Source of the DNA: CAZLPZ01 sp964561535
GTDB lineage: Bacteria; Pseudomonadota; Alphaproteobacteria; Micavibrionales; Micavibrionaceae
NCBI GenBank assembly: GCA_964561535.1
Contig: CAZLPZ010000023.1
Location: forward strand, 1-27,298
Length of the DNA: 27,298 nt
Direction: 5' to 3'
Both the position numbers and the translations under genes were made by a program. Positions within the stretch are counted from its first letter, which is position 1. The number at the start of each line of letters is the position of its first letter. Under the pieces are notes generated by a model. That model saw only the letters and a list, made by a program, of their open reading frames with translations, did no database searches and was not told the DNA's origin. Of this stretch, positions 1-7,128 are shown in pieces.

Positions 1-33
1 CCCGGTCGTTACGGTTACCGTTGGAAGAATTGA
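1..33 (+). CDS. Possible C-terminal tail of a gene cut by the window edge
   Basis: Reading from base 1 gives PGRYGYRWKN followed by TGA at 31-33. The aromatic and basic ending looks like a protein terminus, and no other gene covers these bases. Only ten codons are visible, so no family can be named and a chance open frame is quite possible. If real, the gene runs convergently with the aminotransferase that ends at 61. Confidence 0.3.
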   Translation, partial: PGRYGYRWKN

Positions 34-60
34 TCGTTAAATAAAAAACAATGTCTTCCC

Positions 61-1284
61 CTACGCCGCCTTGACCCCATTGGCATTCAGAGACGCACAG
101 AACCGATTGATCCGAGCACAGGCCTCAACCAACGCCTCGGTCGATGTCGCATATGAAATGCGGAATGCCGGCGATAATCCAAACGCCGCCCCGTGTACCG
201 CGGCGACTCCTTCGGTTTCCAGCAATTGCGTGACGAACTGTTCGTCATTTTCAATTTTTATACCGGCTGATGTGTATTTCCCCATACATGCCGAACAATC
301 GACATACAAGTAAAACGCGCCTTCGGGCATCGGACAGGACAGGCCAGGGCATGCATTAATCAACCCGAATACCAGATCACGCCGTGCCTTGTATGTTTCG
401 CGCCAGCCGTTCAAGAATGTTTGATCCCCCGTCAAGGCCCCCAACGCCGCCGCTTGGGAAATTGACGACGCGTTTGATGTTGAATGACCTTGGATCGCGC
501 CCATGGCTTTGATCAATTCTTTCGGGCCACCGGCATATCCAATCCGCCATCCGGTCATGGAATAGGCCTTGGAAACCCCATTGCAGGTCAACGTGCGGTC
601 ATAGAGTTTCGGTTCGACCTGGGCAATTGTTTTGAATTTAAATCCGTCATACACCAAATGTTCGTAAATATCATCGGCCATAATATAGACGTTTGGATAT
701 TGAACCAACACATCGGCAAGAGCCTTCAGTTCGGTTTCGGTGTACGCCGCGCCCGTGGGGTTTGACGGTGAATTCAAGATCAACCATTTTGTTTTCGGGG
801 TAATCGCAGCCTGTAACTGCGCCGGGGTCAATTTGTAATTCGCAGCCGCCGTGCAGGGAATAATCACAGCTTTGCCGCCTGCGAGTTCCACCATATCAAC
901 ATACGACACCCAATACGGCGCCGGCACAATGACTTCGTCGCCCGGATTAACGGTCGCCATAAACGCATTAAACAAAACTTGTTTTCCGCCTGTCGAAACA
1001 ATAATTTGATCAGATGTGTAGGTCAGATCATTTTCACGTTTAAATTTTTCAACAATCGCTTTGCGCAGATCGGCCGTGCCGTCAACCGGCGTATATTTCG
1101 TTTGGCCTTTTTTCATGGCCGTGATCGCGGCATCTTTGATCCATTCAGGCGTATCGAAATCAGGTTCCCCTGCGCCCAACCCAATCACATCACGCCCTTG
1201 TGCCTTAAGTTCCGATACACGTTTAACAACAGCCAAAGTGGGGGACGGTTTAATGGTGGCCAAACGATCGGCGATAAAGGACAT
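61..1284 (-). CDS. aspC: Pyridoxal-phosphate class I aminotransferase (aspartate aminotransferase type)
   Basis: This cytosolic fold-type I PLP enzyme moves amino groups between aspartate (possibly also prephenate or aromatic acids) and 2-oxoglutarate. The 407 residues are full length for the family. Visible landmarks are the N-terminal GLGAGEPDFDTP (about 35-46), the cofactor loop NPTG (175-178), D204 and Y207 of the PLP site, the Schiff-base lysine K239 in SKAYSMTGWRIGY, and carboxylate-binding R375 in AFRISYAT. The opening IADRLATIKPSPTLAV is typical of the alphaproteobacterial subgroup 1-gamma enzymes. The ATG at 1284 is chosen because AAGGAG lies 8 bases upstream of it. The gene stands alone, with a TATAAT-like -10 at 1311-1316. 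The family is certain; the exact substrate is inferred. Confidence 0.93.
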   Translation of the reverse strand: MSFIADRLATIKPSPTLAVVKRVSELKAQGRDVIGLGAGEPDFDTPEWIKDAAITAMKKGQTKYTPVDGTADLRKAIVEKFKRENDLTYTSDQIIVSTGGKQVLFNAFMATVNPGDEVIVPAPYWVSYVDMVELAGGKAVIIPCTAAANYKLTPAQLQAAITPKTKWLILNSPSNPTGAAYTETELKALADVLVQYPNVYIMADDIYEHLVYDGFKFKTIAQVEPKLYDRTLTCNGVSKAYSMTGWRIGYAGGPKELIKAMGAIQGHSTSNASSISQAAALGALTGDQTFLNGWRETYKARRDLVFGLINACPGLSCPMPEGAFYLYVDCSACMGKYTSAGIKIENDEQFVTQLLETEGVAAVHGAAFGLSPAFRISYATSTEALVEACARINRFCASLNANGVKAA

Positions 1285-1310
1285 GGTAGAGGCTCCTTGA
1301 AAAGAGTTTG

Positions 1311-1316
1311 ATTATA
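1311..1316 (-). promoter_or_regulatory. Candidate -10 box for the aminotransferase
   Basis: The minus strand reads TATAAT 27 bases upstream of the aminotransferase ATG. No good -35 hexamer is found 16-18 bases further upstream, so this is a one-box candidate. Confidence 0.35.
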
Positions 1317-1345
1317 AAAAATATTCCATCGATTTCTTAGCACAA

Positions 1346-1654
1346 TCAATTCAGTAAAGAAATAGGCGGCAAATCATATATTATTGGAGACCCTTTAAAT
1401 AGGACGCAAACACGTGTTTGATTTGTCGCGGTTGGCGAGTGTCCCAACAGAGCGCTCTGCGCGAAAGCAATTCTGTTCCAAATGCTCCATAAATGGTTTG
1501 AAGGTCTATGCATTTTATCCCACTCTACTCTGGCCCAAAATGCATTATTTGCACCATGAGCCAATGTAATTAATTTTTGGGTATACAGGCCTTCCATCGC
1601 ACTAATATCGGATCCGCGATAACAAGGATTTTTAAACTGAACAATTAACTGCAT
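1346..1654 (-). CDS. Hypothetical protein, 102 aa, orphan
   Basis: This open frame begins MQLIVQFKNPCYRGSDISAM and ends YDLPPISLLN. The ATG at 1654 follows a G-rich stretch (GGGGATTGGG) that could serve as a ribosome site; a TTG start at 1666 is the alternative. I recognise no domain, signal peptide or membrane segment. The composition (Trp, Cys, His, balanced charges) looks protein-like rather than random. It sits in an AT-rich pocket between the aminotransferase and the kinase, which could mean a horizontally acquired or decaying gene. It could equally be a non-coding open frame. Confidence 0.4.
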   Translation of the reverse strand: MQLIVQFKNPCYRGSDISAMEGLYTQKLITLAHGANNAFWARVEWDKMHRPSNHLWSIWNRIAFAQSALLGHSPTATNQTRVCVLFKGSPIIYDLPPISLLN

Positions 1655-1666
1655 CCCAATCCCCAA

Positions 1667-1938
1667 TTTAAAAAATGCATTTTCATGAGCTTTTTATAAA
1701 AGACACAAAAATTAGGCTACATTGCCACAAAAATTCGTTACTTATCAACAGCTTGAAATATAATTACTTAAAATGGGTAATATTGTTATATAAATAGGCC
1801 TTGATGATGAACACAATTCCCTTCGGGCGCCGGGATGACACGCTGGCCCCCTTCTTTCCCAGAAAAAAGCCACCCTTGCCGGGTTTTTAAAAAAACCTTA
1901 TCCTCACAAAAATGCTTTTACCAAAGGATTCTATCCAA
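1667..1938. other. AT-rich intergenic stretch with a degenerate half repeat
   Basis: Positions 1667-1800 are very AT-rich and hold no gene I can support. About 1823-1841 resembles one arm of the REPIN-like repeat described elsewhere (GGGCGCCGGGATGACA), without a partner arm. Positions 1861-1893 contain a short C-tract and G-tract flanked by A and T runs, a poor hairpin. A promoter for the AmgK-like gene presumably lies here, but no clear -35/-10 pair is visible. Confidence 0.4.
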
Positions 1939-2979
1939 ATGCCTCCTGCCCCCGCATCGACCCCTTCTGACAATCCCGACACCCGCGCCGCGGCGCGCAC
2001 CGATTTTATCCAAAAATCCGGATGGTCGGATGCCACCGTCACGGACTTGCGCGCCGATACGTCCGTCCGTCGATATTACCGCCTGACCCGGACCACGGGA
2101 TCGCCGCAAACTGCCATTTTGATGGACGCCCGCCCGCCCATGGAAGATACGGCAGCGTTCGAATTTATGGATAAAAAGTTTAAAGCCCTGGGGTTCAGTG
2201 TTCCCGATATTTACGCCGCCGACCACACGATGGGGTTTGTCTTGATTGAGGATTTCGGTGATGATACTTTTTTTAACCTGATCAACGAACAACACCGCGA
2301 CCCGCAACCTTTGCTTGAACTGGCTGTGGATGCGTTGGTGCAAAAATACAAGGCGGATCCAGCCGTTGCGTTGGACGGATCGGTCGCGTATTCCGATGAT
2401 TATTGGTTATTCCGGGTGGAACAATTTCTGGATCATTACGTCCCGCACGTCACCAAAATGCATGTAAATGACGATGTGCGCGCCGATTATAAACGCCTAT
2501 TTAAAACAGTCCTCGACCGCGCGCATCAATTCCCCGACGTGTTACTGCACGGCGATTACGTGGTCCAAAATTTGATGTATTTACCCGATCGTCCGGGCGT
2601 CAAGGCCCTGGGGCTTTTAGATTTTCAAGACATGACAGACGCGCGGGGGAATATGTGCGGGTCACCCGCGTTTGATTTGGCGTTTTTGGTGCATGATGTG
2701 CGAGCCAATTACCCGGCGGATTTACGTGCCGTGTTGAAAGAACGGTTTATTGTGGGAGCTGGAATCACGGACCGCGTGCAATTCGACTATGAATATGCGG
2801 CGATTGTCGCGGCCCAGGCGGCGAAATGCTTGGGTCTGTTTGCACGATTTGGATACGCAAATGGCCGGACCGAATATCTGGAATTCATCCCGTATTGCTG
2901 GCGCAATTTGCGCGATGCGTTCACGCACCCTGGCTTGGCGGAACTGAAAGCCTGGTTTGACATGCATGGTGGAAAGTAA
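1939..2979 (+). CDS. amgK: AmgK-like anomeric sugar kinase / aminoglycoside-phosphotransferase fold
   Basis: A cytosolic phosphotransferase of the APH/choline-kinase fold, 346 aa. Its closest known type is AmgK, which phosphorylates N-acetylmuramate (and GlcNAc) at C1 in the peptidoglycan recycling route that bypasses MurA. Visible motifs are the N-lobe SVRRYYRL (42-49), the hinge region VLIEDFGDDTFF (101-112), the catalytic loop LHGDYVVQN with D206 and N211, and the metal-binding LLDFQD (D228) followed by GSPAFDLAFLVHD. The ATG at 1939 is preferred because AAAGGA lies ahead of it; an in-frame ATG at 1912 lacks a ribosome site. The usual partner, the MurU nucleotidyltransferase, is not adjacent here, so the substrate is inferred from motif similarity only. 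Confidence 0.8.
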   Translation: MPPAPASTPSDNPDTRAAARTDFIQKSGWSDATVTDLRADTSVRRYYRLTRTTGSPQTAILMDARPPMEDTAAFEFMDKKFKALGFSVPDIYAADHTMGFVLIEDFGDDTFFNLINEQHRDPQPLLELAVDALVQKYKADPAVALDGSVAYSDDYWLFRVEQFLDHYVPHVTKMHVNDDVRADYKRLFKTVLDRAHQFPDVLLHGDYVVQNLMYLPDRPGVKALGLLDFQDMTDARGNMCGSPAFDLAFLVHDVRANYPADLRAVLKERFIVGAGITDRVQFDYEYAAIVAAQAAKCLGLFARFGYANGRTEYLEFIPYCWRNLRDAFTHPGLAELKAWFDMHGGK

Positions 2980-3283
2980 TCATCTGTCACGCGTTTGAGA
3001 CCAGAAAAATCTGCCGGGGGCTTCCCTCTCCCTAATAGGGGAATGGGATTCTCTCAATTTTCTTGTGCAGATTAAACGGCACCATAAAAATTGAGAATTG
3101 GGTAAATATTAAAATCTGTACATTAGAATTCCTGCGATTTGTTCATCGGAAGATATCCGAAGGATATAAGGCAGAATCCCGCCAAAAAAAATTCAACACA
3201 CACGTTCACCCCGTGAAATTCCCTCAAAAAAAACACCCCCCAGATGGGGGGTGAAAAATATTTTATAAAAATGACAATATTAC
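2980..3283. other. Intergenic region with an imperfect inverted repeat
   Basis: No gene is supported between the kinase and the prepilin, which converge here. An inverted repeat pairs TCTCAATTTT (3052-3061) with AAAATTGAGA (3087-3096) across a 25-base loop. A C-rich and G-rich patch at 3022-3048 is a possible remnant of the G/C-rich hairpin repeats seen upstream of pilT. The prepilin terminator lies at 3226-3253. Confidence 0.45.
3226..3253 (-). terminator. Intrinsic terminator of the prepilin gene
   Basis: On the minus strand CACCCCCC (3246-3253 complement) pairs with GGGGGGTG (3234-3241 complement) around a four-base loop, then eight T residues follow (A-run at 3226-3233). It lies 31 bases after the prepilin stop codon. 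Confidence 0.85.
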
Positions 3284-4141
3284 TTATTGCAAAACCCGAA
3301 CAAGAAGGCCACACGCCTTAGCAGTAGAGTTTTGGGTGTTATATGTTGCAGTAGTCAAATCAGCACTCACGCAGCCTTCTGTTGCAGTAGGCGCAACACC
3401 AGCTCCAGTTGCTATCACAGAGCCAGTTCCAGGCGCACCATCATCAATTTTGCTATCTATAGCACCTGCCTGTTTTGCAAAAATGCCAAGTGTATCAACG
3501 GTTGCAGCGGCATTATTACCATTAATAATAATAGCTTGAGTCACTGGGGCACTTGTAAGGTGCATGTAGTGGACGTTCGCAGGTGTTGTTCCTGTCGCCC
3601 CAGCAATATCAGCAGTTTCATACCCAATGCGCCAATTGGCTCCAGAATCAATACTCGTACCAAGAACATTCTGACCAATGGCTTCTGCATCAGCTGCAAT
3701 AGAAGCTCCTGATTGTAAGCCTCCTAATAGATCAGTTGCAACGAGCTGATTAAAATAAGATATGCTTTCCGTTGTATCTGCAGCAGATACAACAATAGCA
3801 GGCAAAATCCCGCCGCCATCATTAATTTGACCGTCACCTAAACTATCATCACCATTAGTTCCAGGGGCGCAGCCTTTGTTTGCAGCACAATCAGGGATCC
3901 TCGTCGCAGCAGCAGCAAGATCACCTGGAATCCCTCCAAACGTATCTCTGAATGTATATGTTGCGGCATCAATTGCCTTAATCTGCGATGCAGTCGAATT
4001 CACGCGGGTGGCAGCGATCAATTCCTGGCCTTTTAAAATCCCGCCGATCAAAAGACCGACGATGACCAGCACGATCGCAAGTTCGACGAGGGTGAACCCC
4101 GCCTGCGCGCGTCTATTTTCTGTAGATAACGATGACATCAT
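3284..4141 (-). CDS. Type IV prepilin-like protein with N-terminal methylation motif
   Basis: A 285-aa type IV pilin or pseudopilin. The leader MMSSLSTENRRAQAG ends at a prepilin peptidase site, G before FTLVELAIVLVIVGLLIGGI, with the conserved Glu at +5 and an unbroken hydrophobic helix for membrane anchoring and fibre packing. The following TRVNSTASQIKAIDAATYTF and DTFGGIPGDL match a common family of large Gly/Ala-rich prepilins. Two Cys pairs are present: PDCAANKGC near the middle and GCV...KACGLLV at the C terminus, the latter probably a disulfide loop. The ATG at 4141 is set by GGAG 6 bases upstream; the open frame extends a further 67 codons but lacks a leader there. It is divergent from pilT-pilU, so its product is probably the fibre or a minor subunit worked on by those ATPases. 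Confidence 0.88.
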   Translation of the reverse strand: MMSSLSTENRRAQAGFTLVELAIVLVIVGLLIGGILKGQELIAATRVNSTASQIKAIDAATYTFRDTFGGIPGDLAAAATRIPDCAANKGCAPGTNGDDSLGDGQINDGGGILPAIVVSAADTTESISYFNQLVATDLLGGLQSGASIAADAEAIGQNVLGTSIDSGANWRIGYETADIAGATGTTPANVHYMHLTSAPVTQAIIINGNNAAATVDTLGIFAKQAGAIDSKIDDGAPGTGSVIATGAGVAPTATEGCVSADLTTATYNTQNSTAKACGLLVRVLQ

Positions 4142-4337
4142 GAATGTCTCCTTATAATAAATTAATGTTAAAGCGTTTAAAAAATATGGACTTTTATCTG
4201 AGGGTATTCGGGGACGCGCGCAAGAATTTACGCAACGAATCGACCCCCACGTTCCTATCCTCTCACAGAATAGCAGGATAATCATTAAAATTTTGTGAAA
4301 ATTTGTGGTGTATTTGGAGGGGATGTGGCGAGAAAGC

Positions 4338-4435
4338 GTCATCCCCGCGCAGGCGGGGATCCGGCAACATAAATAAAGACAGCAGCAAAGCTGCTGACGT
4401 TTTGTGGACTAGATCCCCGCCTGCGCGGGGATGAC
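4338..4435. repeat. REPIN-like composite inverted repeat, copy 1
   Basis: Two 24-base arms (4338-4361 and 4412-4435) are exact reverse complements, and each arm is itself a hairpin around CCCCGC/GCGGGG. The outer ends read GTCATCCCC and GGGGATGAC. The centre holds a third small stem, AGCAGC-AAA-GCTGCT. Its internal sequence resembles that of the copy at 9035-9131, so these are homologous copies of one mobile or formerly mobile element. No REP-associated transposase lies in the window. Confidence 0.85.
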
Positions 4436-4471
4436 ACTGTGGGTATGGGGGTGAAAGCTCACTAACCGCGC

Positions 4472-4529
4472 CAATCACCCCCTCCGTCGCCCATCCGGGC
4501 GACACCTCCCCCTTTCAGGGGGAGGATCA
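4472..4529. repeat. G/C-rich double-hairpin repeat, copy 1
   Basis: It begins CAATCACCCCCTCCG, then has a perfect seven-base stem GTCGCCC-ATCC-GGGCGAC, then a nine-base stem CCTCCCCCT-TTC-AGGGGGAGG, ending GATCA. The same layout recurs at 4638-4696. Confidence 0.75.
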
Positions 4530-4550
4530 TTTTTGAGCGCATCCGCGCCC

Positions 4551-4574
4551 GAGCCCCTTTCAGGGGGAGGACAA
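4551..4574. repeat. Partial copy of the G/C-rich hairpin repeat
   Basis: Only the second stem of the family remains: GCCCCTTTCAGGGGGAGGAC, lacking the leader and the first hairpin. Confidence 0.55.
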
Positions 4575-4637
4575 ACCGCGAGATCCGTCCCCCATCTTAA
4601 CCATCCCTTTGGATTTTTAGGGTATGAATAAAGATAA

Positions 4638-4696
4638 CAATCACCCTCTCCGCCCGTCTCGAGGCGGGCACCTCCACCTTTTAAGGGGGAGGATGA
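4638..4696. repeat. G/C-rich double-hairpin repeat, copy 2
   Basis: It begins CAATCACCCTCTCCG, then GCCCG-TCTCGAGG-CGGGC, then CCTCCACCTT-TT-AAGGGGGAGG, ending GATGA. The base changes relative to copy 1 fall partly in loops. It ends just before the pilT ribosome site (AAGGA at 4701-4705), so the hairpins could affect pilT transcription or translation. Confidence 0.75.
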
Positions 4697-4714
4697 TATG
4701 AAGGATCATCGATC

Positions 4715-5836
4715 ATGGACATTACCCAACTTCTCGCTTTTGCCATGCAAAACAAAGCCTCGGACCTTCATTTGAGTGCCGGAAGCCAACCGATTATTCG
4801 TGTGCACGGCGATATGAAGCGCATCAAGGGTGACCCCCTGCCCTCCGACACCATCCGCGCCATGCTCTATTCCATTATGACCGAAGAACAACGCGCGGCG
4901 TATGAACGGGAATTAGAACTCGATTTCGCGATCTCATTTGGTGAACGCGCCCGGTTCCGGGTGAACGCCTTTAATACACGTCAGGGCGCGGCGGCTGTGT
5001 TCCGAAGCATTCCGTCCGTTGTGCCGACGATGGAAGAATTGGAACTGCCATCTGTTATACGAAAATTCGCCGAACTTGAAAAAGGGATTGTATTGGTGAC
5101 CGGCCCCACGGGGTCCGGGAAATCAACGACCCTGTCGGCCATTATCAATCATATCAATACCAATATGTCGAAACATATTTTAACGATTGAAGATCCGGTT
5201 GAATTTTATCACACATCAAAAAAATCATTGATCAATCACCGCGAGTTGGGCACGGACACACATTCTTTTGCAAAAGCCCTAAAAAGCGCCTTGCGCGAAG
5301 ATCCCGATGTTATCCTGGTGGGCGAGATGCGCGATCATGAAACAATTTCGTTGGCCTTGACGGCCGCCGAAACCGGTCACCTTGTGTTTGGCACCCTGCA
5401 CGCCTCGTCCGCCCCGAAAACAATCGACCGTATTATAGATGTGTTCCCGATGTCGGATAAAGAAATGGTGCGCGCCATGTTATCCGGATCGTTACAAGGG
5501 ATCGTGGCGCAAACCTTGTTGCAACGGTCGGACGGTCAAGGGCGCGTCGGGGCATATGAAATTTTGGTGGGGACAAACGCCGTACGCAATTTGATCCGCG
5601 AAAATCAAATTCCCCAATTATTCTCGATGATGCAGACGGGATCGCGGTACGGGATGATGACGATGGAAGATGCGGTCTTGGAATTATTAGAATCAAAAAT
5701 GATTACCCACGAAGAGGCCCGCAAAGTCATTATGAAAGCCGGGGACGAAAGCGGCGATGTGGGCGGCAAAAATGCCCCGCCTGTGGGCCAAGTGGTCGAT
5801 TCCGAAGAAGCCAAAGAGGCGGGGTACTCATTTTGA
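4715..5836 (+). CDS. pilT: Type IV pilus retraction ATPase PilT
   Basis: A 373-aa cytoplasmic hexameric secretion-type ATPase that depolymerises pili for twitching, adhesion and DNA uptake. The N-terminal PAS-like part starts MDITQLLAFAMQNKASDLHL. Walker A is GPTGSGKST (130-138), the Asp box TIEDPVE (158-164), Walker B DVILVGEMRD (198-207, E204), and the His box runs from H222 to H229. The PilT retraction motif is present as NAVRNLIREN. The C-terminal tail after the core is short and acidic. The ATG at 4715 has AAGGA nine bases upstream. The TGA stop overlaps the TTG start of pilU, implying translational coupling. Confidence 0.96.
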   Translation: MDITQLLAFAMQNKASDLHLSAGSQPIIRVHGDMKRIKGDPLPSDTIRAMLYSIMTEEQRAAYERELELDFAISFGERARFRVNAFNTRQGAAAVFRSIPSVVPTMEELELPSVIRKFAELEKGIVLVTGPTGSGKSTTLSAIINHINTNMSKHILTIEDPVEFYHTSKKSLINHRELGTDTHSFAKALKSALREDPDVILVGEMRDHETISLALTAAETGHLVFGTLHASSAPKTIDRIIDVFPMSDKEMVRAMLSGSLQGIVAQTLLQRSDGQGRVGAYEILVGTNAVRNLIRENQIPQLFSMMQTGSRYGMMTMEDAVLELLESKMITHEEARKVIMKAGDESGDVGGKNAPPVGQVVDSEEAKEAGYSF

Positions 5837-6984
5837 GCGCGCCTCTTCTTTTCGAACTTCTCTCAACCCTGAATACCCTGGGGGGAAGCGATTTATACCT
5901 GACCGTTGGGCACCCGCCTGCCCTGCGCCTCGACAGTCGGTTACAAAATTTGCGGGATACCCCTCTGTCCCCTGAAGAATTACATGGAATCATGGTTGCC
6001 CTCCTGACCGACCGTCAGATGCACGAATTTGATTCGCGTATGGAACTGAACACCTCGCTCGATTTGGGCGAGCATGGCCGATTCCGCGTTAATGCGTTGC
6101 GACAACGGCAACACCCCGCGTTGGTTATTCGCCGGATCATCAGTAAAATCCCAAGCTTTAGCGAATTGAACCTCCCCCCCATAGTTGGGCAACTCGCGAC
6201 ACTAAAACACGGTCTTGTCTTAATTACCGGGATGACAGGATCTGGAAAATCAACGACGCTGGCCTCGATGATTGATTATCGAAACCGCACCGAACAAGGG
6301 CATATTGTAACCCTGGAAGACCCCATTGAATATTTCCACGAACATCAAAAATCGGTCATCACACAACGTGAAGTTGGTGTAGATACTGAAAGTTATGAGA
6401 CAGCGTTAAAAAATGTTCTCAGACAACGCCCCGATGTCATTATGATTGGCGAGATCAGGGACCGCGAGGTCATGGAACAAGCCCTCTTAATTTCCGAAAC
6501 CGGGCATTTGTGCCTCGCAACCCTTCACACGAATAACACGTACCAAGCCATTGAACGCGTTATTAATTTCTTTCCAGATGATCAATCACAGCAGATCCGA
6601 ACAAATTTGGGACAAAACCTTCAAGCGATTATTGCCCAACGGCTCGTACCTGGGAAAGATCATGCCACGCACCTTGCCCTCGAAATTATGATGAATCAAG
6701 GGCATATCCGTGAACTTATTTTTGACGGGAAGGCTAATAAAATACGTGAAGTGATGGAACAGAACATCGCCCATGGGATGTGTACCTTTGATCATTCCCT
6801 CTATCACTTATATGTGCGTGGCCAAATTACAGAAGAAACCGCCATCGCTCATGCCGATATTCCGGGGGACTTAAAAATTCGGATTAGACAACGCCAAGTC
6901 TCTCACAATCAAACCGAATTTAAAAATATGGATACGGCCGGATTAACTTTGAGCGATCCAGATACGAAACGTTACCAGCAATAG
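5833..6984 (+). CDS. pilU: PilT-like accessory retraction ATPase PilU
   Basis: A 383-aa paralogue of PilT that supports retraction under load through PilT in known pili. It has Walker A GMTGSGKST (133-141), the Asp box TLEDPIE, and Walker B DVIMIGEIRD (201-210, E207). Features such as GGSDLYLTVG and ERVINFFPDD are typical of PilU. The start is a TTG whose bases overlap the pilT stop (TTGA). The next in-frame ATG, about 53 codons in, would remove the conserved GGSDLYLTVGHPPALRLD stretch, so the TTG start is effectively forced. Confidence 0.94.
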   Translation: MSAPLLFELLSTLNTLGGSDLYLTVGHPPALRLDSRLQNLRDTPLSPEELHGIMVALLTDRQMHEFDSRMELNTSLDLGEHGRFRVNALRQRQHPALVIRRIISKIPSFSELNLPPIVGQLATLKHGLVLITGMTGSGKSTTLASMIDYRNRTEQGHIVTLEDPIEYFHEHQKSVITQREVGVDTESYETALKNVLRQRPDVIMIGEIRDREVMEQALLISETGHLCLATLHTNNTYQAIERVINFFPDDQSQQIRTNLGQNLQAIIAQRLVPGKDHATHLALEIMMNQGHIRELIFDGKANKIREVMEQNIAHGMCTFDHSLYHLYVRGQITEETAIAHADIPGDLKIRIRQRQVSHNQTEFKNMDTAGLTLSDPDTKRYQQ

Positions 6985-6987
6985 AAT

Positions 6988-7008
6988 TTATCCACAGCCT
7001 GTGGAAAA
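6988..7008. promoter_or_regulatory. Inverted pair of DnaA-box-like sites
   Basis: TTATCCACA (6988-6996) is an exact match to the consensus DnaA box and faces TGTGGAAAA (7000-7008), which has one mismatch to the inverted box. The core is a 15-base palindrome, TCCACAG-C-CTGTGGA. It lies four bases after the pilU stop and upstream of the secretin promoter candidate. The match to consensus is visible; binding is inferred. Confidence 0.5.
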
Positions 7009-7034
7009 CTCTAGCACACAAATTAAAACTCACG

Positions 7035-7040
7035 TATAAT
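7035..7040 (+). promoter_or_regulatory. Candidate -10 box for the secretin gene
   Basis: A perfect TATAAT lies 89 bases before the preferred ATG (7129) of the secretin. The -35 region (around AGCACA, 7013-7018) is weak. It may add a second promoter downstream of pilT-pilU. Confidence 0.4.
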
Positions 7041-7128
7041 TTGACTATTCGACAGGAATGTCGTGATTCGTCTGTTTATGCTGCATGATCTTATGCGTTT
7101 ATCCTTTCATTTATTCGGGTTTATACCA

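Larger units (their letters stand above)
4142..4714. other. Long prepilin/pilT intergenic region packed with repeats
   Basis: This divergent spacer of 573 bases contains no supported gene. It carries one complete REPIN-like element (4338-4435), two full and one partial G/C-rich double-hairpin repeats (4472-4529, 4551-4574, 4638-4696), and AT-rich DNA at 4142-4320 where the prepilin promoter must lie. The last repeat ends 18 bases before the pilT start codon, so it lies within or immediately beside the pilT leader. Confidence 0.7.

Noticed and set aside
1818..1893. A full REPIN-like element before the AmgK-like gene
   Set aside because: Only one arm-like fragment is recognisable and no partner arm pairs with it.
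4142..4342. 67-residue N-terminal extension of the prepilin
   Set aside because: The ATG at 4141 has a strong ribosome site and gives a normal short prepilin leader; the extension has no family likeness.
4338..4435. CRISPR-like repeat unit
   Set aside because: The repeats are inverted and scattered rather than direct, with no regular spacers and no cas genes.
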